A stretch of 64,000 nt of DNA. It comes from Brasenia schreberi (lineage: Eukaryota; Streptophyta; Magnoliopsida; Nymphaeales; Cabombaceae). The DNA is taken from NCBI GenBank assembly GCA_036023115.1, contig JAYKKT010000064.1, positions 11,166,001 to 11,230,000 on the forward strand. The letters are read 5' to 3'. Of the stretch, positions 54,300-64,000 are shown one piece after another. How positions within the stretch are numbered: position 1 is the stretch's first letter; each line of letters starts with the position of its first letter. The translations under genes were made by a program, and so were the position numbers. The notes under the pieces are model-generated. The model saw nothing but the letters and a program-made list of their open reading frames with translations. It was not told the DNA's origin and did not search any database.

Positions 54300-57150
54300 C
54301 TTGGCACATAAGTTTGAGACACTTGAGATATTCAAAGAATATAAGTAAGAAATTGAAAATCAATTAAGGTAGACAATCAAAGTCTTAAGGTTACACTGAG
54401 GTGGTGAATACACGTCTACAAAACTCTTGGAATATTATAAAGACTTTGGTATTACAAAATAAAATACCATGCCCAGAACACGTCAATAAAATGGTGTAGT
54501 AAAGAAATATAACATGACCTTATTGAATATGATTAGGTCCATGTTAATATATGCTTCTCTACCTAAGGTATTTTAGAGATAAGTGATTTATACAGTTTTA
54601 TATATTTTAAATAGAGTATCTTGTAAGATTGTATTATCTACGTTATATGAGATGTAGTTTGAAAGAAAATCAGATATGGGTCATCTCAATAGGTGGGGAT
54701 CTATCACATACGTGAATATTTTTTATCAATCTAGGGATAAGCTAGACCACAAGTCCTTGAGATGTGTATTTATTAGATATATTAAATGTTCTAAAGGATA
54801 TCAGTTTTGTTACAAGGACTATGGATTAATAGAAAGCAAGGATGTTGAATTCTTAGAGGAGACTAAGAATGACATAGAATGATGATGAATGTATTGATGA
54901 TGTAGATCTCCCATCATTTGAACTCATAGATAATGATGATCTTCTTGAACGAAATGAAACTTTAAGTAGACATAAAAAAACTTAAGATCACACAATCCTA
55001 CTTAAAGTATTATTACACTGACCTTGTAGAGAAATGTGTAATTTAATGAATTTAGATGAGTTGACCGATAACATTACATATCAAAAGGCTATCAACTCAT
55101 CTGAATCAACAAAGCTAATTTGCCGAAAGCAAGGAAAGCCATAGGCTCTAAATGGGTTCTCAAAAAGAAATATAGAGTTGATGAAACAATCGACAAATTT
55201 AAGGCGAGGTTAGTTGGAAAGGGATTCTCATAATAGAATGAGATAGATTATGTTGAGACATATTTTTCAATTGTGAAATTTACATACATTAGAATTATTT
55301 TGTCTATTTTAGTATATTATGATTTAAACTTACATCAATTAGATGTAAAGACTATTTTCTAAATGAAGATTTACATGAAATCATCTATATGCAACAACGA
55401 TACGGATATGTTGTTAAAGGTCAGGAAGATCAAATATATAGGTTAAAAAAATCCCTATATAGTATTAAATAATCACCTTGTAAATGATGTTTGACTTTTC
55501 AAAATACCATTGTAGAACTTGGGTTTGTGGTTAATGAACTTGACCGCTTTGTATATGTTTGAAACAATGGGAGCCACTTTGTCATTATATTTTTATATAT
55601 AGATGACATATTGTTGACTGAGAATGAGAATTAGATGATTGTCAAAACCAAGTTAATGTTAAACTCAATGTTTAAAATGAAGAATATGAGAGAGACATCA
55701 TATATTGTACATATAAAGATTTCAAGTAATAGAAAATTTAATCTCCTATATTTGAATCAAGAGAGATACATTAATTATATTCTTAAGAAGTTTAAAATTG
55801 TTGAGTGCAAGCCTGCAACTACACCCATTACAAAAAGAGTCAAATTAAGTAAGGTTGATTATCACGATGAGAGAGAAAAACTAAATTTTCCTTATGCACA
55901 AGCCGTGAGTAGTTTGATGTAAGTGATGTTGTGTACAAGACTTGATATCAACTTTGTTGTTGATCTTCTGAGTAGATATCAAAGTGATCTTGGTTGATAG
56001 CACTATATAGCTGTGAAAATGATTTTAAAATATCTTAAAAAAATAAAATACTTAAAACTATATTTTCAAGCAGATGAACTGAAAGTGGTAGGATACTCAG
56101 ATGCTGACTTTATAGGGAGCAAAGATGATAGAAAGTCAACCTCTAATCAAATATTTTTCTTTGAAAGTGGTGTTGTTTCTTATCTTCAAAGAAAAAGGGT
56201 TGTGTAGCGTTGCATACACAAAAAAGCTAAGTATGTTGCTTGCAATATGGCTGCTATAAGTGTCATTTGAATAAGTCGCTTCATACGTGATCTGAAGCTG
56301 AACATAGCCAACGAACTAGTTGTCATTTATTGTGACAACAATGCAGTAATTACTATTATTAAGAGTAGAGTTGATAGCTAAAGAAGCAAACATATAATGG
56401 TTAAATATCACTCGTTCATGATATACTCAAAAGAAATGAGATGTCTCTATCTTATATGCCAACAAATGAAATGTTGGTTGACCCCTTCACAAATGGGGTC
56501 TCAAAAGAATTTTTTATTAAATATGTGACTTACATAGGTTTGAGATATGCCTAGAGTATGAGTGTAGAAATACATTTTGTTAATTGTTATGGAGGTAAAA
56601 CATATTGATTATAGAAAAACCATATAAGAGGTAAAAGTTGCAATTTACTTGCAACTAGAAAACGATACAACTTGTTAAAACTTAAAACTAGTGAGAGAAA
56701 AAACCAGTGTATTATAGATTGACTCAAGTGGCCAAGTGAGAGATGTAAGTTATTGGTGGTCACTTTCGGTCTTAATAACAACCAGCATGAAATGCGAGAA
56801 GAAGGGGTCTCTTCTCAGATTTCATGAGTTGTTTTTATAAAAGATAAGATTTTCAGAAAAATCAGTTTTGCCTTTTGAAAAAAGATAGAAGCATCTCTCG
56901 GATGAACAAAAGTGATTTTAACGAAAAGCCAAAAGAAAAAAACTCATAAGTGAAAAAGGTGGTTATATATACATCAAAAAGTAATGCAAATACATACAAC
57001 AAAAGACTCTTCCTGAGAAACCTTCTTTGTGGGTAATTATGTACCTTTCTCTTCTTCTTCCTCTGATTATGTTCTTCTTTCTCTCCTATGCAGGGATTTT
57101 GCTTCCACATCATTTACATGATTGTAGAGATTCAACTACATTGAGTGGGT
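52276..57150 (+). mobile_element. Copia module copy B with 3' LTR
   Basis: LTR piece (52276-52530), block C (52530-53390), the same permuted RT-to-preintegrase joint as copy A (53400-53620), preintegrase (53738-53953), integrase (54084-54700, with a 75-bp AT run), RT to RNase H (55100-56560; Y-I-D-D at about 55600; RYINYILKKFKIVECKP; DADFIGSKDDRKSTSNQ) and a purine tract, then the 3' LTR (56600-57150). It diverges from copy A by scattered substitutions and is longer at the 3' end. Many stops. Confidence 0.75.
54224..54298. repeat. (AT)37 microsatellite inside copia integrase
   Basis: Sits right after the ALIEDYS codons of the integrase core. The same position has 11 AT units or fewer at 40208 and 51157. 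Confidence 0.95.
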
Positions 57151-58038
57151 CAATATATATATGAAACTGGATCATGCCCACTTGTGACATGTTCATACAT
57201 TCCATGGAGAAAACATGAAAGCAAGAAATCGTTATTACTTTATTATGGAGAGATCCAATCACTAGATATGATAAATATATAGATAGAGACAGGAAGAGAG
57301 ACTGGTATATGCGAGCACTTAAATCAGCCAACAACCTTTCATCTAGTCATGACTTTCAATATTAATCATCAATTACTTAACGGATGGTTGAGATTTGAAT
57401 ATTGATCATCAATCACTTAGATTAATAGTTGAGATTCAAATAGAAAGTATATATATAGTGAATAGTTGAGATTTGAATAGAAAGTATATGTGTGTTTTTA
57501 TTTTGACTTCTAGGTTGAGATGTTTTTAATTTATGAGGAGTGCCAATTTTTTTTCAAACCTTTTTTTCTTTTCCTCCTCTCTTTCTTTGTATGCTCTGAA
57601 AACAATACTAATCAATACCTGATAGACGTTTTAACATCATATACAACAAATGTTCAATTAGAGTTGTAGCCTAGACGAGAATGGCTGTCATAGATTTGGT
57701 TCTAAACCCATAATTCACAATGTTCAGTGAATCTTGCCATTTTCAGTGAAACTGATTCACCGTCCGGTATAGAATCAAAACGGTGACACGCACTGAGAGC
57801 ATTAGCTCAACTCCCAAAGGGTGCACGTGTGGGTACGTGTTGGTTTGAGATTTCTCTTGTAAAAAAATGGTAACACTATCTGGATTTGGAGTCAGACCTC
57901 AAGGCTTTGGACTCCTAGCCTACTCGTGTCATTTTTACATTTAACTCTAACAGTAATCATCATCTATACAGCATATTCCTTGCAAATTTACTGTTTGTTA
58001 TTTCGAATTTCTTTTCATGTTTTTAGTTTCTTAGAAGT

Positions 58039-58350
58039 TTGATTCGGCCGGTTCTGTGTCTTCCGGAAAACGATTCGGTTCAACCCGATTTTGAAACATT
58101 TGTCTGGAGTAAATCGTTTTATTTCACTAACGCAACGATAACACCGTATCGGGGATTGGAAATTCATGTGCGCCTTAATAATAGGCAGAAGCAAGAAAAT
58201 TTGTCTGGCGGTGAGGAAGTTGCATTGGTACAATTGAGTTTTCTGTGTTCTTCAGATCTCGTGACGAACGTGCTTTCTCTTCTGAGCTATTTTTTTTTCC
58301 ATGGAATGAAATTCCGGTTTTGTGAAAACTGGAAAGGTCTTCTGTTCTAG
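58039..58350 (+). pseudogene. Open frame in block D, possible captured gene fragment
   Basis: 103 codons in this copy (FETFVWSKSFYFTNATIT, GLEIHVRLNNRQ, GGEEVALVQL). The homologous stretches at 44.1 and 61.1 kb are frameshifted by small indels, although the amino acids are still similar locally (EIHVNLNNRQKHENLSGGEE in the last). Base composition is less AT-rich than the flanks. Family not recognised. It may be a host-gene exon captured by the composite element. Confidence 0.35.
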
Positions 58351-59260
58351 ACTAATTGCTTAAAAATCCATTTTAAGAATTTGTAAACAGGAGATCAACT
58401 GGAGGATTTGGATCTTGTTGTTAAGCTTTGTTTAGGTTTTTGAATAAAGTGCAAGTTGTTGGCATGGTTTCTTCGCTCTTTTTACCATGTAAATCAATTC
58501 CTAGTTATGTGAAAAGTGGAAAGGTCTTCTGTTCTAGACTAATTACTTAAAAATCCAGTTTATGCATTTGAAAACAGAAGATCAACCGGAGGATTTGGAT
58601 CTTGTTGTTGAGTTTTGTTATGGCTATTGAATAAAGTGCAAGCTTTTGGCATGGTTTCTTACTTCCAATGTGGGTTCATCAAAGATTTTCTGGGCCAAAT
58701 GCAAATTATTCCACATGATTTGTATGAGCGGGGAATTTTTTCCAGTACAAGTTGGAGTAAACGTTGGATTTAAAACCCATTAAAAGCATGGGTGAGGTAG
58801 AGGATGGCTCGTCTTAATTGAAAGTTGGGACGGGATAACCAACTTCTCCATATCTCCATGAACGACTACGACATAATCATATGATCTGAAGAGGAGAAAA
58901 AGGTGCCTAGCATCAGAGTACCACTGAAGTTAAAACCCTGTGCTAATGAGTTCAACAATGTAATATTCAACAAACTCTTGAACCAACTTCTCGTTGAAGG
59001 GAAGATTATCATCACATTGAGTTATAACTTTGAGCCAAGCAGCCCAACCATGGCAGCTTACCACAGAGAGTTGGGAACTTAATAGTCAACTCGATAAGAG
59101 GTATGTGGCAGATCTCAACAGACCCTTAAAAGCATCCTTTCATGCACTCCTTATGTTGATGGGTCAAAAAGACTGTAGATTACCGAGTTATTTGTGTAGA
59201 TTATGAGATATGGACAAGATCATTGTAAAGAACAAGTGGCTACTTTCATTGGGTGTGAGA

Positions 59261-59850
59261 CAACAACAACAACAACAACAACAACAACTAAGCCTTTTCC
59301 CATACTAGACGGAGTCGGCTACATGGATTCTTTGTTTCCACAGACCCCTATCGTGTGCCATGTTAGCAGTTAACTCCCAATAAGCTAGATCATTCTTTAT
59401 TGTTTCTTTCCAACACTTTTGTGGTCGTCCTCTACCTCTTTTAATACTTTCCAAATTTAGTTTTTCTAACCTTTTTACAGGTTCTTCTTTTGATCTTCTT
59501 TCTATATGTCCAAACCATCTTAAACGATGTTCTCTCATTTTATCCTCTATTTGTGCCACTCCTAATTTGTTTCTAATAACCTCATTATGTATATGGTCTT
59601 TTCTTGTATGACCACTTATCCATCTCAACATCTTCATTTCTGTCACAGACATCTTTTGCACCATCATACATGTCTCTTATAAGGTTAATATATGTCAATG
59701 GGATACCTCTTTTTTCCAAAGTTCTCCAAAGAACCTCCCTCAGTACCCTATCATAAGCTTTTTCTAGATCAATAAATATCATGTGAAGGTCTTTCTTTTT
59801 TGCTCTAAATTGTTCTATAAAACGTCTCAAAAGGTGAATCGCTTCAATAG
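59261..59850 (-). mobile_element. RTE LINE, 5'-truncated with internal deletion
   Basis: The - strand runs from [11 protein letters not shown] sequence (59850) through [12 protein letters not shown]. It then joins MYDGAK directly to the KMSVTEMK region by losing about 575 bp, and ends at the (AAC)n complement of the TTG tail (59261-59288). The empty site is preserved in copy 2 of the composite repeat at 61740-61760. The frames 59305-59667 and 59585-59830 are its two halves. Confidence 0.9.
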
Positions 59851-60186
59851 TAATAAGAGGGGATCGGATTTACGTGCCAAGAGCCGATAACTTGAGAAGG
59901 GACATATTGAAAGAGTGCCATGACTCTATGGGCAAGACATCTAGGAGTAGACCAGACACTAGCACTATCAAAACACACGTATAATTTACCGCAGATGGGC
60001 AGACAATGTGGTAATATAAGTAAACTTAGGTGGTGGTGAACACATATCAAAACACACATACAAGACATTTAGGGGTAGATCAGACACATATAATATGACA
60101 ACGAGACAAGATTGACAACTAAAGGTCACCAAGACTCTTGAAACATCTACTGGTTCCAAGCCAACCGTGGAAGAGTATCTCAAATG

Positions 60187-62190
60187 ACTTTACTTTTCAT
60201 CCATTCCATGAAAAAAACATGAAAGCAAGAAATCGTTATTACTTTATTATAGAGAGAGATCCAATCACTCAATACTATAAATATATATAGAGAGAGAGAG
60301 ACAGGAAGAGAGACTAGTATATGTGAGCACTTAAATCAGCCATCAACCTTTCATCTAATCATGACTTCCAATATTGATCATCAATCACTTAATGGATGGT
60401 TGAGATTTGAATAGTGTTCATCAATCACTTAGATTAATAGTTGAGATTCAAATAGAAAGTATATATATAGTGAATAGTTGAGATTTGAATAGAAAGTATG
60501 TGTGTATTTTTATTTTGACTTCTAGGTTGAGATGTTTTTAATTTATCAAGAGTGCCAATTTCCCCCCCTCCCTTTTGTTCTTTTCCTCCTCTCTTTCTTT
60601 GTATGCTCTGAAAACAATACTAATGAATACTTGATAGACGTTTTAACATCATATACAACAGATGTTCAATTAGAGTAGTAGCGCAGACGAGAATGCCTGT
60701 TCTAGATTTGGATCTAAACCCATAATTCACAATGTTCAGTGAATCTTGCCATTTTCCGTGAAACTGATTCACCGTCGGGTATAGAATCAAAACAGTGAAT
60801 TGTTTGTTTGAGGGCCACGAGCGGGTACGTGTTGGTTTGGGATTTCTCTTGTAAAAAAAAAGGTAACATGAAGAGAAACCCGAAATACTATCTGGAATTG
60901 TTGTCAGACCTCAAGGCTTTGGACTCCTAGCCGACTCGTGTCATTTTTACATTTAACTCTAACAGTAATCATCATCTATGCAGCATATTCCTTGCAAATT
61001 TACTGTTTGTTATTTCGAATTTCTTTTCATGTTTTTAGTTTCTTAGAAGTTTGATTCGGCCGGTTCTGTGTGTCTTCCGGAAAACGATTCGGTTCAACCC
61101 GATTTTGAAACATTTGTCTGGAGTAAATCGTTTTATTTCACTAACGCAAGATAACACCGTATCGGGGATTGGAAATTCATGTGAACCTTAATAATAGGCA
61201 GAAGCACGAAAATTTATCTGGCGGTGAGGAAGTTGCATTGGTACAGTTAGAGTTTTCTGTGTTCTTCAGATCTCGTGACGAACGTGCTTTCTCTTCTGAG
61301 CTCTTTTTTTTCCATGGAATGCAATTCCGGTTTTGTGAAAACTGGAAAGGTCTTCTGTTCTAGACTAATTGCTTAAAAATCCATTTTATGAATTTGAAAA
61401 CAGAAGCAACTGGAGGATTTGGATCTTGTTGTTAAGCTTTGTTTAGGTTTTTGAATAAAGTGCATGCCAACAACTGGAGGATTTGGATCTTGTTGTTGAG
61501 TTTTGTTATGGTTATTGAATAAAGTGCAAGCTTTTGGCATGGTTTCTTACTTCCGATGTGGGTTCACCAAAGATTTGATGGGCCAAATGCAAATTATTCC
61601 ACATGATTTGTATGAGCGGGGAATTTTTTCCAGTACAAGTTGGAGTAAACGTTGGATTTAAAACCCATTAAAACCATGGGTGAGGTAGAGGATGTGCTCG
61701 TCTTAATGTAAAGAACAAGTGGCTACTTTCATTGGGTGTGAGACAACTTGCTACTAATAAGAGGGGATAGGATTTACGTGCCAAGAGCCGATAACTTGAG
61801 AAGGGACATATTGAGAGTGCCATGACCCTATGGGCAAGACATCTAGGGGTAGATCAAACACTAGCACTATCAAAACACACATATAATTGACCGCAGATGG
61901 CAGACAATGTGGTAATATAAGTAAACTTGGTGGTGGTGAACATATATCAAAACACACATACAAGACATCTAGGGGTAGATCAGACACATATAATATGACA
62001 ACGAGACAAGATTGACAACTGAAGGTCACCAAGACACTTGAAACATCTACTGGTTCGAAGCCAACCAGACATCTAGGGGTAGATCAGACACATATAATAT
62101 GACAACGAGACAAGATTGACAACTGAAGGTCACCAAGACTCTTGAAACATCTACTGTTTTGAAGCCAACCGTAGAAGAGTATCTCAAATG
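60187..62190 (+). repeat. Composite repeat C-D-E-F, copy 2
   Basis: Block C (60187-60970), D (60970-61540), a much shortened gypsy RT fragment E (61540-61746) and F (61755-62190). The RTE LINE of copy 1 is absent. Block C here lacks the SINE head and has TTGTTTGTTTGAGGGCCACGAG in its place. Confidence 0.8.
61963..62170. repeat. 104-bp exact-period tandem duplication in block F
   Basis: Units 61963-62066 and 62067-62170 begin AGACATCTAGGGGTAGATC and end GAAGCCAACC, with few substitutions. Copy 1 of block F has one unit. Confidence 0.95.
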
Positions 62191-62309
62191 ACTTTATCGT
62201 GAATTTGCCCAAGTCCTTCAAGTGTCAATGTATCTTGGTGGTGGTGAACTAACTTTCAAGGTACAAAGTATTTGAGATAGCCCCACTAAAGTGAATGATA
62301 AAGCGCACT

Positions 62310-62402
62310 ACAAAGCACTTCGTTCAACACAATATGAAGTATTTGGGATTGCCTTCCAACATTGTCAGTGATCATGATACACAACTTACCAGTAATTTCT
62401 CG
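62310..62402 (+). pseudogene. Ty3/gypsy integrase core fragment
   Basis: HFVQHNMKYLGLPSNIVSDH and then DTQLTSNFS. This matches the gypsy integrase block around the second catalytic Asp (GLPxxIVSDRDxxFTSxFW). It is cut off by the 73-bp tandem duplication that follows. Confidence 0.75.
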
Positions 62403-62409
62403 TGGGGAG

Positions 62410-62555
62410 CCTTTCATATGATGTATTCACATTAACAGTTATTCCCAACAAGTTGTCACCCTCTAAAGGGTGGCCATACATACCTTTCATATGATGTATT
62501 CACATTCACAGTTATTCCCAACAAGTTGTCACCCTCTAAAGGCTGGGCATACATA
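62410..62555. repeat. 73-bp tandem duplication
   Basis: Units 62410-62482 and 62483-62555 both start CCTTTCATATGATGTATTC and end GGxCATACATA, with about three differences. Confidence 0.95.
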
Positions 62556-62759
62556 ACCAATTAATGCTTTACTAAAGATTTATGTAAGACACTATGTTTG
62601 TGCTAACCAATAAGACTAGACTGAGTCACTAGATATTTCATAATTTTTTTATGAGTTATAGGTGAGCGAATCAACTTGCAGGAGTCCCTTTAAGTTGACA
62701 ACTAGACATTACACTCACTAGCTGTAAGCTACAAGAGACAATTGCAATCATTATACTCA

Positions 62760-63102
62760 TTCTTTATAGACATGCAAGAGAGATAGGGCATCCCACACAC
62801 TCTTGTGAAGGAAGTTAAAATGGATGGAGAATTTTGTTGACATAAAATATCACATTGCCAAGTTTAGGGTAGGAGAGCAAGTTTTGGTAAAACTTTGTCC
62901 TAAACAACCTCAACAATTTCGAGGGCTACATGTGGCACTAATCCATAAGTACGATAGTCTCTATAAAATCATTAAACGAGTAGTAAACATGATGTATAAA
63001 TTGGATATGCTGGAACATATTCAAAGGTACTTTATCTTTCATGTGAGTATTTTGCAAGCTTATTATGCTATGAGGAAGACCAGGAATACGATCAACCAAT
63101 AG
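62760..63102 (+). pseudogene. Ty3/gypsy pol C-terminal region
   Basis: Frame 62824-63102: AKFRVGEQVLVKLCPKQPQQ, then LIHKYDSLYKIIKRV, MMYKLDMLEHIQ and FHVSILQAYY. This is the post-integrase module of gypsy polyproteins (FxVGDxVLVKLRPxQ, KYxGPYxVLxKVG, HPVFHVSxLKPY). It lies downstream of the integrase core piece at 62310 in the expected order, so both may come from one element with about 350 bp missing or altered in between. Confidence 0.8.
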
Positions 63103-63109
63103 GGGTACC

Positions 63110-64000
63110 AAAATATATTTGAGGACCCCATGAGCAAAAGAGGTGGAGTACATATCAACCATATTCTTTGAACCATGACATGCCAACATATAAGATACCT
63201 TGTAAGTGAAAGAACTTGACATGAACCAAGCATACTGGGAGATAAGAGTACATATGATAGTTTCTTGAAGCCATTGAGGAGTACTATCAGTGAGCGTCAA
63301 TGTTGTCATGCCCATCAATGGTTCAAGTGAAGGAAAATATAAACTGTGATTATTATGAACCGATTATGATTATGTAACCAAGTCACCTGCATGACACAAC
63401 TTGGCAACTTCAGTGTTAGTTTTTGGGCCTTCATTAGTTTGAAGACAATCCCTTACTTAGTACTTTTGTAAAGCTACTTCCAATTGAATTATAGGTTTTA
63501 AGGAGGATAAACAATGCTCATGTCAAACCTTTTGCTTTCAGTGGTGGAGGTTGTCTGTCCTAAGTTGATATTGATGATGCCCAATACTTGTTCCGTTGTC
63601 GTTTGGTGAAGACAAATAAATAGCAAACCCATGATAATTTCAATGGAGAATGAGGCACAAAATTAGAGTTCACTTATGTGGCCGAGTATAGGTATGCCCA
63701 TTTCCCACCTACTGTCAGTAAGAATTGTTCATATTATGCGATCTTGATGAGTATTTTTAAGCCAAGTTGAACCAAACAGGAGCTGCTCGGTTCAGCTTGC
63801 CAAGCCTAACAAGCCAGCTCGTATTTGGCTCATACACTTTATTAGCTAAAACATGTACTGGAAACCAAGCAATTCTATATATGTATTTATATATATTGAG
63901 AGAGAATTTTTTTATGCACACACATTGAAAGATTTTTATCGTTCAATCAACGTCATCAACGGTAACATATCTATTCATTGTTTTTTATCATATTAGTGTA
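63110..64000. other. Unassigned region at window end
   Basis: Expected to be gypsy C-terminal/LTR sequence by position, but I can name no signature. No gene or structural RNA recognised. Confidence 0.3.

Larger units (their letters stand above)
57160..60186 (+). repeat. Composite repeat C-D-E-F, copy 1
   Basis: Block C (57160-57960), block D (57960-58660), gypsy RT fragment E (58660-59258), an inserted RTE LINE, and block F (59852-60186: GATTTACGTGCCAAGAGCCGATAAC and onwards). Copy 2 follows without a gap at 60187. The SINE head in this block C has lost the segment between AGCTCAAC and GTTCAACTCCC. Confidence 0.8.

Noticed and set aside
62938..63318. 126-codon - strand frame
   Set aside because: Antisense shadow of the gypsy C-terminal pol region on the + strand.

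Overview
The window is nuclear DNA of a flowering plant. The evidence is a split nuclear gene for a mitochondrial ribosomal protein, a P-class PPR gene, and a dense load of plant-type transposable elements: RTE-clade LINEs, Ty1/copia and Ty3/gypsy LTR elements, hAT DNA transposons and a tRNA-like SINE. The species cannot be named from the sequence. Nothing bacterial, plasmid-like, viral or CRISPR-like was seen.

Two host genes are recognisable. (1) A P-class PPR gene lies on the + strand (about 17148-18254) and lacks a recognisable N-terminus. (2) The gene for mitochondrial ribosomal protein bL9 lies on the - strand (20581-31938). I assembled it by hand from five exons with GT-AG, phase-0 introns. 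It gives 208 codons over about 11.4 kb. Intron 1 is only 78 bp and half of it is a (CT)n microsatellite. Introns 2-4 are swollen by a full-length RTE LINE, a 5'-truncated RTE LINE, a 5S-rRNA-like sequence, a hAT-type element nested in another element, and local tandem duplications. A small frameshifted pseudogene (33787-33970) lies upstream of bL9m.

Layout. 1-1.2 kb: 3' half of an RTE LINE with the best reverse transcriptase frame in the window. 2.4-3.65 kb: two diverged LTR-like copies. 4.3-7.7 kb: worn Ty3/gypsy element, - strand. 8.1-11.7 kb: Ty1/copia element with duplicated LTR/leader. 11.7-13.9 kb: hAT transposase relic, - strand, split by an RTE fragment and joined to hAT termini. 14.0-16.05 kb: RTE copy with the inverted layout expected of twin priming. 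16.05-16.56 kb: short TIR element. 17.1-32 kb: the two host genes, with a group II intron remnant between them. 34.3-43.1 kb: Ty1/copia element whose upstream LTR carries an RTE insertion with a target-site duplication. 43.1-62.2 kb: a mosaic in which copia LTR, copia pol, SINE, gypsy RT and unidentified blocks recur as tandem segmental duplications of about 3 kb. 62.2-63.1 kb: gypsy integrase and C-terminal pol pieces.

Most transposon reading frames are broken by stops and frameshifts, so the window is largely a graveyard. Its value lies in readable insertion history: target-site duplications, one paralogous empty site, a twin-priming inversion, nested insertions and microhomology deletions. 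I found no convincing new biological system. The best leads are the hAT family joined to its own transposase, the paralogous empty site, the bL9m gene structure, the group II intron remnant and the 5S-derived sequence.
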